Positions 18,666 through 28,252 are shown, counted from the first letter of the stretch. The stretch: DNA of 64,000 bases from CAZGMJ01 sp964526785 (GCA_964526785.1 CAZGMJ010000024.1:6695-70694); one strand, 5' to 3'. Notes: a model not told the origin generated them from the letters alone. Program-made: numbers and translations.

Positions 18666-19862
18666 TCAATAACCTCCGTATTCACGGGTCGCTTCGGTCA
18701 TAGCTTTCATATTCTCGATTTGCGCGTCGTTCTGCACAATCGCTCCGGCGTCCATGATGTATCCGCCGTCTCTGCCGACCTCCTCGATAATCTTCTTACA
18801 CTCGCTACGTACCTCCTCCGGTGTGCCGTAACTTAGCGACACATTTGAAAGCCCGCCGCTGATACAGAACTTATGGCCGATCTTACGATGTGCTTCGAAG
18901 ACATCGGCTCGGTCAACGTGGTATACGATGGATGCGTCGGGCAATTCAGCGAACGATTCCAGGTGCGGATTCCAGTCCCCCTCGGCGTAGAAGAGAGTCT
19001 GATGGCCCTGGTTCCAGATCTCCTCGATAATCGGCTTAAGCGTAGGCCAATAGAAATTCTTGAAATGATCCATGTTCACGAAAGGCACGCCCCCGCGGTG
19101 CATCCAGAAGCTTACCGGAACGTTCCCCTCCGGATCGGCTCCGGAAAGCGCCATATGACAAAGGTGCGGCATCAATGCCTCGCAAGCCGCCAGCACCTTC
19201 TTCGGGCGCAACTCCAGATCGCTCAGCAGTCCCAGATAGCCGCGCATCTTATCCGCAATGATATCGAGCGGAGCCTTGAAGATGCCCGCGATAGCCGAGA
19301 CCGTACCCGATTCGGCCCTCAATCTCGCACATTGCGGGCCGAAAGAACTGAAATAGTTCAGCATCGCCATGCCGCCCTTGACGAATGACAGATTGTTGCG
19401 AAACGTCGCAGGCTTACCGGGCGGCACAACGTCCTTAGAGACCCGCGGCAGCCAGATATTGTACAAGAACCCCGTCGGATCCTCGATCAGCGCATCATAC
19501 TCCTCGGGCTTCATGAAAGCGTCTTCTTCGGCCGGTTCGCGATACTGAAATCCCGTGTTGGCGCCGATGTGAATGCCGGGTACGCCATAGTACTTCAGGC
19601 CGATCGCTTCGGTCAGCCCCGTCCAAACATAGACCATATTGGGGACAACCGCATCCCAGTCAAAATCCGCCGCACACTTGCATGCGGCCTCGAACGCCTT
19701 ATTATAATCGTGGGAAACCTCCTGGCACGTATAGCCTGCATACTTGCCCGCAAATTCGGCGACGAAGGGCCGAAGTGGGACCATGTCGGGCTTTTCGTTC
19801 CGCATCGCTGTCACATATCGCTTCAATCTCGTCTGATAAAGCTGCTCCATATCTCCGGCCAT
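18666..19862 (-). CDS. Uroporphyrinogen decarboxylase (URO-D)-family protein, not HemE
   Basis: 398 residues from the ATG at 19862, chosen because AAGGAG precedes it; a GTG 12 bases upstream is too close to that site. The URO-D fold is seen in RLKRYVTAMRNEKPDMVPLRPF, the central DFDWDAVVPNMV strand, and the C-terminal GGLSNVSLSYGTPEEVRSECKKIIEE. Family members include HemE and the corrinoid/CoM methyltransferases MtaA and CmuA. The His-x-Cys zinc motif of the methyltransferases is replaced by LFYAEGDWN, so it fits neither group cleanly. The carbohydrate context hints at a role in modified-sugar metabolism, but this is inference. Probably first gene of the operon running to 15459. Confidence 0.8.
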   Translation of the reverse strand: MAGDMEQLYQTRLKRYVTAMRNEKPDMVPLRPFVAEFAGKYAGYTCQEVSHDYNKAFEAACKCAADFDWDAVVPNMVYVWTGLTEAIGLKYYGVPGIHIGANTGFQYREPAEEDAFMKPEEYDALIEDPTGFLYNIWLPRVSKDVVPPGKPATFRNNLSFVKGGMAMLNYFSSFGPQCARLRAESGTVSAIAGIFKAPLDIIADKMRGYLGLLSDLELRPKKVLAACEALMPHLCHMALSGADPEGNVPVSFWMHRGGVPFVNMDHFKNFYWPTLKPIIEEIWNQGHQTLFYAEGDWNPHLESFAELPDASIVYHVDRADVFEAHRKIGHKFCISGGLSNVSLSYGTPEEVRSECKKIIEEVGRDGGYIMDAGAIVQNDAQIENMKAMTEATREYGGY

Positions 19863-20045
19863 GACGGTATGCACTCCTTAACAGGGACACAAAACGTGTT
19901 CATTGGCCCGCTCGGCACAGCTACACTCAATCACTTACCGGCAGACCCTCAAAGTCCTCCCGTCGACTGCGCAAGTGCCGGCGCGCCAACATCCTCCGAC
20001 AGCATACCGGACCACTGTTGCCGCGTCAACCACCTCCAAACCTGC

Positions 20046-21500
20046 TCAATAGGGCTTTTTCTTGATTGGCAGCGGGTCGCGTGTCTCCGCTATCCGATCG
20101 AGGAGTTTTCGCGTCAACCTATGTTTGACCGACGCATATTGCGGCCTGTCCCAGAGATTGATGAACTCGTTGGGATCGCTGCGAACATCGTACAACTCCC
20201 CGTAATTCTCGCCTGGATAGTATGTAAACCGCCACTTATCGCTGCGCAGCGAATAGTCGTGGTCGGCATGTTCGATATACGCGTACTCATAACCCGTCTC
20301 GGAACTGTCGCCCGTCAGGACTTTCGCCTGCGATCTGCCCTGAACGCCATCCGGACACTCCACGCCCACCAGCTCAAGAATGGTCGGCATCAGATCAATC
20401 TCCTGCACGATGCCTTTGACCGTCTTGCCGGCTGCGATCCGGCCGGGCCAGTTGAAGATCAGCGGCACATTCGCACTCTGTGGATAAGCCAACCCCTTGA
20501 AGTACAAGTCGTGATCCCCCAGCATGTCGCCGTGATCCGATACGAACACGATCAGGGTATCATCGCGAAGCTCCAGTTCATCCAGCACCTTCAGTATCCG
20601 CCCAATCGCATCATCGATGAATGTCACCTCCCCGTAGTACTGCGTGCGGTTGTGAGCGGCATCGTCCCTGACACCTTCGCGCCGCTTGACACGCTTCTGT
20701 AGATGCGGCGGCTTGTCGGCAAATTCGTCCTCCCGCCGAATCGGCTCGGGCATATCCTGCTCGCGGTACATCTTGTTGTATGGCGCCGGTGGGTTGTACC
20801 CGTGGTGCGGGTCAACGAACGAACAGAACGCAAAGAACCGCTCCCCCCGACCGCCGCACTTACGGATGAAGTCAACCGTGTGGGACGCCGACCAGAAGCT
20901 GTTGTGTAGTTCGAGGGGTATCCTGTGATCCGGCGTCTTGTCATGCTCCGGATGATTCCGTTTGATCCAGACCCAGTGCTCGCCGCTCCGTCCATCCTCG
21001 CCCAGATGAAACTCCTCGAAGCCATAATAAGGTTCCGGATGGTTCTCCATCAGCGGTAGCGGGCTGCGATACGGATAATGCGGCAGAAAATGGAACTTTC
21101 CCGCTCCGCCCGTGCGATACCCACCACTCTTGAGCGCATGCGCCAGCGTTGTTTCGCTCTTACGTAAAGACACGCCGTTGGCCCTGACCCCATGCGCCAT
21201 CGGATAACGGCCGGTAAAGATGCACGCCCGCGATGGCATACACGCCGCATGCTGCACCCAGCAGTTCTCGAACTTCGTCCCGCCTTCCGCCAGCAAATCC
21301 AGATTGGGCGTCTTGATTGCAGAGTTGCCATACGCCCCGATACAGTCCTTGCGGTGCTGATCGGTCATAATCAGCAGCACATTGGGCGACTTGTGCTTGT
21401 CCTCCGCCGCTTTCGCAGACGCCCCTGCGCTGCGTGCCGCCACCAGACCCGCGGCAGCGGCTGAATACTGGAGAAATCGTCTTCGTGTAACCTCATTCAT
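20046..21500 (-). CDS. Type I sulfatase with Tat signal
   Basis: 484 residues. The twin-arginine leader RRRFLQYSAAAAGLVAARS is followed by the alkaline-phosphatase-fold start VLLIMTDQHRKD with metal ligand Asp47. The formylglycine motif is CMPSRACIFTGRYP with Cys87 as the residue converted by a maturase, and the second metal site is in FVSDHGDMLGDHDLYFKG. It removes sulfate esters from polysaccharides in the periplasm. Cys in the C-x-P-S-R motif means that anaerobic (anSME) or FGE-type maturation is needed; no maturase is in this window. It lies 39 bases downstream of the GH26 gene's start region in the opposite gene order and shares its strand. Confidence 0.94.
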   Translation of the reverse strand: MNEVTRRRFLQYSAAAAGLVAARSAGASAKAAEDKHKSPNVLLIMTDQHRKDCIGAYGNSAIKTPNLDLLAEGGTKFENCWVQHAACMPSRACIFTGRYPMAHGVRANGVSLRKSETTLAHALKSGGYRTGGAGKFHFLPHYPYRSPLPLMENHPEPYYGFEEFHLGEDGRSGEHWVWIKRNHPEHDKTPDHRIPLELHNSFWSASHTVDFIRKCGGRGERFFAFCSFVDPHHGYNPPAPYNKMYREQDMPEPIRREDEFADKPPHLQKRVKRREGVRDDAAHNRTQYYGEVTFIDDAIGRILKVLDELELRDDTLIVFVSDHGDMLGDHDLYFKGLAYPQSANVPLIFNWPGRIAAGKTVKGIVQEIDLMPTILELVGVECPDGVQGRSQAKVLTGDSSETGYEYAYIEHADHDYSLRSDKWRFTYYPGENYGELYDVRSDPNEFINLWDRPQYASVKHRLTRKLLDRIAETRDPLPIKKKPY

Positions 21501-21539
21501 AGCAATTCGTCCTCATCTGCCTGTCGGGCCTTCTGCAAT

Positions 21540-22601
21540 TTACCGCGATCGCTTGAAAGCCGGCAACTCGTCCAGCGTGATCATCGCCTCATGGGGATAT
21601 ACCTTCTCCACCCAGTCTCGCGGGTTCCACTTCTGATCCTTCCCGACATACCAGGGCAGACAGTACAACCACTGCGGCCCCTCCTCGGCCATAATATCCG
21701 GGTTCGGTATCCCCTGGCACTCGCACAGCGCCAGCATCTTGTTCGGCGCAACCTGCCGCATAATCTTGAACGCCTTCATGTATGCATCTTCGCGGAAGTC
21801 CGGCCAGCCGAACCAGGAGTTCACATAAATGTCGATTCCCGCAATATCCACGTATGCATCCCCAGGATAGAATCGCTTGCGGTACTCAATCGCCTCGACG
21901 TCCTTGCCGTGATCGCCCGCCTTCAGGGCCGCACTGTAAACCCAGATCAGGTTGTTCAGTTCCCGCTCCTTGACGAAATACTCGAACATCATCCGCCATA
22001 GTGCTGCAGTGTTCTCCGGCGTCTGCGCGTCCGACCACCAGAACCATCCGCCCTCGATCTCGTGCAATGGCCGCCAAAGTACAGGCACCCGCGATTTGAG
22101 TAATTGCTCCAGATAATCCGCATGCCTGGCCATGTCCTTCATCGCAGCCTTATGCTCGTCCGTCCCGGGCGTAACCAACCTGCCGACGTCGATATCCATG
22201 AACTTCGGCCGAGTCGCCTCAAACGTCCCGGCTGCGCTCATCGGATTGGCCCAGTGCCACTCGAAAGAAACGATCCCGCCCTGCTCGTGCCACCACTGCT
22301 TGGCCGAATCAATTGCCTTCTGCAGCGTTCGCTTGTATTGATCGTCCCAGCGCACCTTCGACCACCCCGACAAATCCACACTCACGAGCGCCGGATATTT
22401 GCCGCTTGCCTCATGGGCCTCTTCAGCCTCACCAAACTTGTTCTGGCCCACGATGGTCTTCTCACCATAAACCGATTCGAAATAGTCCAGCAGCATCCGC
22501 CCTTCCGGGATTAGGGCCTTGTTCACCGGTTCGCCGGCAACCACAACTGAAGTCAGCGAAAACATCCCAGCAACGAAAGCGCACAAAATGAACCTGCTCA
22601 T
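21540..22601 (-). CDS. Glycoside hydrolase family 26 (beta-mannanase-like)
   Basis: 353 residues with a signal peptide (FILCAFVAGMFSLTSVVVAG). GH26 motifs: WRPLHEIEGGWFWW places the acid/base at Glu181, and LALCECQGIP the nucleophile at Glu294; SFEWHWANP (about 113-120) belongs to the substrate cleft. GH26 enzymes cleave beta-1,4-mannans, and some cleave mixed-linkage glucans or beta-1,3-xylans. No carbohydrate-binding module is attached. GAGGAGG precedes the start. It is upstream of the sulfatase on the same strand with 39 bases between, so both may attack one sulfated glycan. Confidence 0.9.
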   Translation of the reverse strand: MSRFILCAFVAGMFSLTSVVVAGEPVNKALIPEGRMLLDYFESVYGEKTIVGQNKFGEAEEAHEASGKYPALVSVDLSGWSKVRWDDQYKRTLQKAIDSAKQWWHEQGGIVSFEWHWANPMSAAGTFEATRPKFMDIDVGRLVTPGTDEHKAAMKDMARHADYLEQLLKSRVPVLWRPLHEIEGGWFWWSDAQTPENTAALWRMMFEYFVKERELNNLIWVYSAALKAGDHGKDVEAIEYRKRFYPGDAYVDIAGIDIYVNSWFGWPDFREDAYMKAFKIMRQVAPNKMLALCECQGIPNPDIMAEEGPQWLYCLPWYVGKDQKWNPRDWVEKVYPHEAMITLDELPAFKRSR

Positions 22602-22645
22602 GGTTACCTCCTCAAGGCCCGGCCGTTCTCGCCGGCCGAATTCGA

Positions 22646-22972
22646 TTAGTCAATGGTGAACACCTTATTGAGCCGTGTGATTTCAAACACCCGGTATATC
22701 TTCGGATCAACGTTCCGCAGCGTCAGTTCGCCGCCGTTCTCCCGCACTCGCTTGTGAATCTTGACCAGCAAGCCCAGGAACGCTGAAGACATGAACCGCA
22801 CCTGTGAAAAATCTATAAGCAGATTCGACTGCTCCCCGCCCTTTAACGTCTGCGTCAGACCTCTTTCGATCTCGGTAATCCGCGTTTCGTCCAGTATTTC
22901 CCGGTCCTTCAGCGTCACGATGACTACGTCCACGCCCCGCTGTACCGATAGTCTGTCTTCCCTGGCTTCCAT
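22646..22972 (-). CDS. STAS-domain anti-sigma-factor antagonist-like protein
   Basis: 108 residues covering one STAS domain: VDVVIVTLKDREILDE, NLLIDFSQVRFMSSAFLGLLVKIHKRV and GELTLRNVDPKIYRVFEIT. The MSSAFLG segment contains the Ser that SpoIIAB-type kinases phosphorylate. Such proteins relieve an anti-sigma factor or act in stressosome-like switches; no kinase partner is adjacent. The ATG at 22972 is preferred over one 72 bases upstream because GGAG lies seven bases before it. Function is cytoplasmic partner switching by family knowledge. Confidence 0.88.
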   Translation of the reverse strand: MEAREDRLSVQRGVDVVIVTLKDREILDETRITEIERGLTQTLKGGEQSNLLIDFSQVRFMSSAFLGLLVKIHKRVRENGGELTLRNVDPKIYRVFEITRLNKVFTID

Positions 22973-23474
22973 AACATTCTCCAAATCAGGCAATGCCTTG
23001 AAGTCAACCGTACACCATACGGCCATCCCCTTGCTGCAACGCAACTATCCCTACTCTTGATGTGCTGCGTTGGGAGTACGTGGGCGTTTCCGAACCCGGC
23101 CCAAACGCCATCAGTGCGAATTGTAATTCACGCATCGCGTATCCGCAAGCGTTGTGCAAATACAGCTCGCCTAATGCCGGCATCTCGCCTTTACGCTTGC
23201 ACAATCACTCTTGCAGGCAGGCTGTTCCGGTTACTTGAGCAGAAAGACACAAACCAGAAATCTCGCGCGGGAGATCACCGTCAGGTTCAGCGGGTTTGCC
23301 ACAATGAATATGCCGGGAGAGGCGCAACACACGCCAATCTCATACCCCCCACTGGGTACCGCGCCATGCAGCACACTTTTTTTCTCACCCAACCCGCCTC
23401 AGGACCATTGCCGTACCGGTTCCTGCGTTCCCGCGCAGAAGTCCCCGTTTTGCCAAAACGGTCAGACCGTACAA
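22973..23474. other. Intergenic region without a recognisable gene
   Basis: About 500 bases between the divergent STAS and ferritin-like genes. Short open frames on both strands lack ribosome sites and family resemblance. Only the ferritin-like promoter at its right edge is convincing. Confidence 0.5.
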
Positions 23475-23503
23475 TTGCACGATGTGCCTCCAGACCTTAG
23501 AAT
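23475..23503 (+). promoter_or_regulatory. Sigma-70-type promoter of the ferritin-like gene
   Basis: TTGCAC (23475-23480), 17-base spacer, TAGAAT (23498-23503), about 30 bases before the ATG at 23533. It rules out the in-frame ATG at 23482, which would lie upstream of the transcription start. Confidence 0.7.
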
Positions 23504-23532
23504 ACCTCTGCAATCTGAACGGAGAAACGACA

Positions 23533-23973
23533 ATGCAAATCAGATCCGTCGACGACGTACTCGCGTTCGCCATTAAGAAGGAAGCCGAAGCACAGCAATA
23601 CTACGAGAAACTCGCCCGGTGGGTCGAGCGACCGGACGTTGCTCACGTCCTCGAGGCGTTTGCCGCCGATGAGTTGCGGCACCGCATCCGCCTTGAGGCG
23701 GTCAAAGCCGGCGAGATTGCTGTCGAGAAAGAGGAAATAGGCAGCCTCGGTATCGCTGATGCGCTGAATCGCCCCGAACCAGATGTGCGCATGACATATG
23801 AGCAAGCGCTGGAAATCGCCATGTTTCGCGAGAAGAAATCCTACGCGCTCTACACAAAACTGGCCGGCGCCGCGAGAACGCAGGAATTACGCCAGGCGTT
23901 CCTCAAGTTGGCCCAGGAAGAGGCCGGCCATAAGCTCCGGCTCGAAATCGAGTATGACTGGATCACTTCCTGA
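23533..23973 (+). CDS. Rubrerythrin/ferritin-like diiron protein
   Basis: 146 residues forming a four-helix bundle with two Glu-x-x-His pairs: FAIKKEAEAQQYYEKLA, ADELRHRIRLE, MFREKKSYALYTKLA and EEAGHKLRLEIEYDW. These match the ferritin-like domain of rubrerythrins, but the C-terminal rubredoxin domain is missing. The likely role is peroxide reduction or iron handling in the cytoplasm, consistent with an anaerobic or microaerophilic host. GGAG lies eight bases before the start. It is monocistronic and convergent with the GH172 gene. Confidence 0.88.
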   Translation: MQIRSVDDVLAFAIKKEAEAQQYYEKLARWVERPDVAHVLEAFAADELRHRIRLEAVKAGEIAVEKEEIGSLGIADALNRPEPDVRMTYEQALEIAMFREKKSYALYTKLAGAARTQELRQAFLKLAQEEAGHKLRLEIEYDWITS

Positions 23974-24003
23974 GGCCGGTCAATTAGGCCCGCGTTGTTT
24001 GCC

Positions 24004-26121
24004 CTACTTTCGCCTCGCCAGAATGTAGTCCAGTCCGAACATATGGCTCTTGACCGCATTGGGATTGGCCCCGAGAATCGCAACCTCCAGCGTGTTCTTG
24101 CCCTTTCGCAGTTCGCAACGGGGCAATTCGACATCGACTGCCAGGACCGAAGGATTATAGAAATCGTGCGAGTCAATCATTTCTTTGCCATTGATGGCGA
24201 TACTTACGATACCGTAATCAACCGCCTTGGTGGCTCCGAGCATCACGTCATATGTGCCCGCCCGGTCCATTTCGAATTCAACCACAAGCCGATCACCTGC
24301 GTCCGCATGCCGCCACCACAGTTGCTTGTTATTGCTCCATCGAAAGCGGGGGATATCCTGGATTTCCGTCGTACCGCCCGTTTTCTCCACTACTTTCACC
24401 GTCTCTCCCTCTATGGCGCCTTCGACCTTGTGTGGCTTTACGATATCTTCGACCGCTCGGGGAACGGATCGCCGGGCCTCTTTGGGATCGGGTTCTACAT
24501 TGTCCGAATCCCCGGGCCTGGCGTACCAGAACGTGGTCGGAGCGTAGCTCATGGTCGTGGCCGCCCAGTGCCAGAGTTCCATCTCGAAACGAATCGATTT
24601 GTCGAACGGAATGGCATCGAGCGAACGGTAGCGGCTGTTGACGGTGAACCCCGGCCTGAGATTGCCCTCCCCGCTGGGCTGGGCGTGAAACGCCGACTCG
24701 AAGAAGTTCGGCTTGCACCACGCATAGCCATAGTAATCCTCAGTACCCGTGCCGATATGCGAAGGGAAGTCCTCGCCGTCGACGTATATCTTCTCATCAC
24801 CTTCTCCCCACCAGGTATTGGCGGTATTAAACAGCGTCAAGACATCGCCTACGTACGTTCCCCGGCCGCGCACGGTCACCCAGTTCAGATCGAAGGCACC
24901 GTGATCTTTGGCATTTTCATTGGACTGCGTTCTGATTTCAGGCCACTGCTTCCAGGCCGCGTGGAAATGGCACGACCGCTCGTCCCAGTCCCACTCGCTG
25001 CTCCGCACGCGGCCATAGGCCACCCTGACCGGCTGCGAACCGAGATTGACAACTTTGATGTTTGCCTCATCCTTAAAGGGCATCACCCAATAGCACGACA
25101 TGCTCTTATCCTCAGATACACTGTTGTACCACGTTGCATGCGGACGAATGTGGTACCCGGTGCCAAAGAAATCGCCAAGGGGGCACCAGATGGCATCCTC
25201 GCCGTCGAAATCGATCTGCAGCACACTTGACCGCAGGGCCTGAGGAAGATCCTCCGCTTCCAGCCGCATGGTAAGCGAACGAATTGCCCTGGCTCCGCTG
25301 AAATTCAGCGACTTCTGCCCGCCGGGCTGAATTGTGCCTTCAAGCGTGTCCTCGCGCGTACCATCAAGAGCCGTTCGCTCGTCTCGTGCCAGCATCTGCT
25401 GGACGCGGGCAATCAGACTGCGAGACCGATCAAGCGTCTCAGCAGTGAAGGAGTTCACTACAGTGCCCGGTTCATACGTGCGATAGTTGATCTGATAATA
25501 CAATGCCTCGCCCTTGCGAGCCCCTTCGTCAATAAACGCCCTGGTCTGATACGTGATCTTGCACTGTTCGTCGTACGGAATAGGCAGATACAGATTGTGC
25601 CCCCGATGCTTGTACGGCGTCTCGGGCGATACTCCCTTCGACAATGGTTCGCCCACCAAAGCTCCACCGCTGATCAGGTCCGCCATCGGTCCTTCGATCA
25701 CAGGCTTTGCCTGGCCGTCAAGATAGACGCGCAAGGTTCCATTGCTGAATTCGCCGCCGCCCGGCCCATGCCACGTAGCCCAGAAACGAACTACCGCGCC
25801 GGGACCCTTGGCGTCCATCAGCACATACTCCTTCCGTCCGTTGGTTTCCTCGGTACGCACGAAATAACTGCGGTCCCAGTTCGCCCACCAGGTCGGGGAC
25901 CCCGCCTCGGTGGAGTGCCGGTCATAGCTGCTGAACTGTTTGCAGGTATACGCAGGTTGCGGCAGACGCGCCACGTGATCGCGATCGATCATCTCCTCAA
26001 GGAGCGACTCGAAGCCAATCGTCACAGGCCGGCCATGCGCACCAGACGCAACTATCAGCATGACAGTGAAGAAAAGTCCCAGAGCAAAAACTGAGTGAAT
26101 GCGAGATTGCGATCGTCTCAT
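24004..26121 (-). CDS. DUF2961 protein, glycoside hydrolase family 172-like
   Basis: 705 residues from the ATG at 26121, which has AAGGAG eight bases before it and opens a signal peptide (HSVFALGLFFTVMLIVASGAHG). The DUF2961 double jelly-roll is indicated by GPGAVVRFWATWHG, LRVYLDGQAKPVIEGP, the hallmark GTGTEDYYGYAW and the WHWAATTMSYAP region. The C-terminal 150 residues (RAGTYDVMLGATKAVDYGIVS, LRKGKNTLEVAILGAN) form an extra beta-sandwich typical of carbohydrate-binding modules. GH172 enzymes act on alpha-D-fructofuranosides or D-arabinofuranosides; which applies here is open. Divergent from the VCBS-DUF1080 gene. Confidence 0.88.
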   Translation of the reverse strand: MRRSQSRIHSVFALGLFFTVMLIVASGAHGRPVTIGFESLLEEMIDRDHVARLPQPAYTCKQFSSYDRHSTEAGSPTWWANWDRSYFVRTEETNGRKEYVLMDAKGPGAVVRFWATWHGPGGGEFSNGTLRVYLDGQAKPVIEGPMADLISGGALVGEPLSKGVSPETPYKHRGHNLYLPIPYDEQCKITYQTRAFIDEGARKGEALYYQINYRTYEPGTVVNSFTAETLDRSRSLIARVQQMLARDERTALDGTREDTLEGTIQPGGQKSLNFSGARAIRSLTMRLEAEDLPQALRSSVLQIDFDGEDAIWCPLGDFFGTGYHIRPHATWYNSVSEDKSMSCYWVMPFKDEANIKVVNLGSQPVRVAYGRVRSSEWDWDERSCHFHAAWKQWPEIRTQSNENAKDHGAFDLNWVTVRGRGTYVGDVLTLFNTANTWWGEGDEKIYVDGEDFPSHIGTGTEDYYGYAWCKPNFFESAFHAQPSGEGNLRPGFTVNSRYRSLDAIPFDKSIRFEMELWHWAATTMSYAPTTFWYARPGDSDNVEPDPKEARRSVPRAVEDIVKPHKVEGAIEGETVKVVEKTGGTTEIQDIPRFRWSNNKQLWWRHADAGDRLVVEFEMDRAGTYDVMLGATKAVDYGIVSIAINGKEMIDSHDFYNPSVLAVDVELPRCELRKGKNTLEVAILGANPNAVKSHMFGLDYILARRK

Positions 26122-26393
26122 GTTCGAACTCCTTCGAAAATGCACACACAAAATTCTGTCAATTGGCTCGGGCAGCACGGCGTTGCCATGAACCGCGTTG
26201 CGAACCATGATGCCATCTCCCACGCGGAAGTGCAAGTCTCGGTCCTGTACGTGCCCGAACCTCGGAATGTCTCTGCAAACGTCGCCATCAATACGGGCAC
26301 ACAGCTCAATCGACGCCGAGCCAGTCTGCATATTGGTTAGCTCAGGACGCACCTCGCCTGAGACGCCTGACACCATAAACCGCCTGCAGTAAC

Positions 26394-26421
26394 TTGCAAA
26401 ACAACCGCGGAACCGTAGAAT
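26394..26421 (+). promoter_or_regulatory. Candidate promoter of the VCBS-DUF1080 gene
   Basis: TTGCAA, 16 bases, TAGAAT. A second possible pair, TTGATG and TAAAAT with 18 bases between, lies at 26431-26460. The rest of the divergent region 26122-26497 shows nothing else I can name. Confidence 0.45.
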
Positions 26422-26497
26422 GAACCAGGTTTGATGGTGTTGTTCATCATAATGTAAAATCCGTATGTTTCATACCATTTCAAGAAGGAGATAGACT

Positions 26498-28252
26498 ATG
26501 AAGCTGTCCGTCCGCTTCCCGGCCGTCACGCTGATATGCATATTCTGCGTGACCACTGTTGCCAGCGATATCGAATGGGTGCGAAAGAGCACCGAGACTA
26601 ACGACATGCCTGTACCGAACGATGGCGATCAACAAACCTGCTGCGTCGTTGCGGACCTGAATAAGGACGGTGCGGATGACTTTGTGATCGGCGAGCGGAC
26701 GAAGGCACCGTCGGTTGTCTGGTATTCTTTCAATGGCAATGGTTGGGACAGGTATATCATCGAAGACGCCCGCTTGAGACCCGAGGCGGGCGGAGATGCG
26801 GCCGATATTGACGGCGACGGCGACAAAGACGTCATCTTCGGCCAGGACGCGAGCGGCAATAGCATCTGGTGGTGGGAAAACCCATATCCCGATTTCTCCA
26901 AGCCCTGGAAGCGACGTTCGATTAAGAATTCCGGTGCGAACAAGCACCACGACCAGACGTTCGGCGACTACGACGGCGACGCCGGGACCGAGTTCGTCTC
27001 CTGGAACCAAAGAGCCAAATCGTTACTTTTATACGAAATCCCCGGCAAGCCGAGAGCAACGGAACCCTGGGAGGCGACAGTCCTCTACTCGTGGACGTCC
27101 GGGCGTGAGCGGGAGGGATTCCCGTCGTTACCGACTGATCTGAATCTCGACGGCAAACCGGATATTATTGGCGGCGGCCGCTGGTTTGAACATCAAGGCG
27201 GTACGCAATACATAGAGCACGTGATCGATGCAGAAATGGCCTTTACACAATGCGCGGCGGGCCAGCTAATCAAAGGTGGCCGGCCGGAAGTAGTCTTCTC
27301 TCCGGGAGATATGGACGGAGACGCCAAATGGTACCGGCGGGAGAACGAAGAATGGCAAGGCCATAAACTCCGCTACGTTCGCCACGGCCACACGTGCGAG
27401 ATTCGCGACGTCGATGGGGATAGCAATATGGACATTATGATCGGCGAAATGGGCGACCCCGGCGCCGGAGATGAAGCAAAGGTGTATATCTGGTACGGCG
27501 ATGGCAAGGGGGGATTCCGCGAAGACGTGGTCTGCGAAGGCCAGGGAATTCACGAAGGCCGCTTCGGGGACTTCGACGGCGACGGTGATCTGGATATTCT
27601 CGTCAAACCATACCATCACAATTCGCCCCGCATTGACATCCTGCTCAATAACGGCACGGTCAAAAGCGTCGTCGACGGTTGGGAGATTCTCTTCGATGGC
27701 GGCGATCTGGACAAATGGCGATTGGCAGGCGGCGGTGATCCGAGCAGGAAATGGGCGATAGAAGGCGGTACGCTGGCCCGCAGGCCAAAGGCCGGCATGA
27801 TCTGGACAAAGCAGCGGTTTGATGATTTCATCCTGGATCTGGAATTCAAGACCGAGGGCAACAGCGGCGTCTTCTTCAGGACGAACGATCCTGGCAATCC
27901 GGTCCAGACCGGCTTTGAAATGCAGGTAAACAAACCCAGCCCCAAACCGCACAAGAACAGTTCGGGGTCCATTTACGACGCACTGGCGCCCGCCAGGGAG
28001 ATGACCAAAGCCGGTCAGTGGAACCACGTCATCATCACGGCTGACGATAACAGCATTACAATTGTCATGAACGGCGAGAAGATCATCGATATGGACGTCA
28101 ATCGCTGGGATACAGCGGGCAGGAATCCCGACGAGTCAAAAAACAAGTTCCGAACTGCTCTGAAGGACTTCGAAAGAGACGGCCATATTGGATTCCAGGA
28201 CCACGGAGCGAACGTCTGGTACCGCAACGTTAAGATCAAGCACTTGCCATGA
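26498..28252 (+). CDS. Secreted FG-GAP/VCBS-repeat protein with C-terminal DUF1080 domain
   Basis: 584 residues with a signal peptide (FPAVTLICIFCVTTVAS). Residues about 30-380 carry at least six calcium-binding FG-GAP/VCBS-type loops (DLNKDGADDF, DIDGDGDKDV, DYDGDAGTEF, DLNLDGKPDI, DVDGDSNMDI, DFDGDGDLDI), which suggests a beta-propeller. Residues about 385-580 are DUF1080: EILFDGGDLDKWRL, LDLEFKTEGNSGVFFRTND, QWNHVIITADDNSITIVMNG and the closing VWYRNVKIKHL. DUF1080 acts on 3-keto-glycosides; the propeller may bind the polysaccharide. AAGGAGAT lies in front of the ATG. Confidence 0.88.
   Translation: MKLSVRFPAVTLICIFCVTTVASDIEWVRKSTETNDMPVPNDGDQQTCCVVADLNKDGADDFVIGERTKAPSVVWYSFNGNGWDRYIIEDARLRPEAGGDAADIDGDGDKDVIFGQDASGNSIWWWENPYPDFSKPWKRRSIKNSGANKHHDQTFGDYDGDAGTEFVSWNQRAKSLLLYEIPGKPRATEPWEATVLYSWTSGREREGFPSLPTDLNLDGKPDIIGGGRWFEHQGGTQYIEHVIDAEMAFTQCAAGQLIKGGRPEVVFSPGDMDGDAKWYRRENEEWQGHKLRYVRHGHTCEIRDVDGDSNMDIMIGEMGDPGAGDEAKVYIWYGDGKGGFREDVVCEGQGIHEGRFGDFDGDGDLDILVKPYHHNSPRIDILLNNGTVKSVVDGWEILFDGGDLDKWRLAGGGDPSRKWAIEGGTLARRPKAGMIWTKQRFDDFILDLEFKTEGNSGVFFRTNDPGNPVQTGFEMQVNKPSPKPHKNSSGSIYDALAPAREMTKAGQWNHVIITADDNSITIVMNGEKIIDMDVNRWDTAGRNPDESKNKFRTALKDFERDGHIGFQDHGANVWYRNVKIKHLP

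Noticed and set aside
26134..26162. Perfect TTGACA upstream of the GH172 gene on the minus strand
   Set aside because: At the right distance there is no -10 element, and the transcript would start inside the ribosome site.
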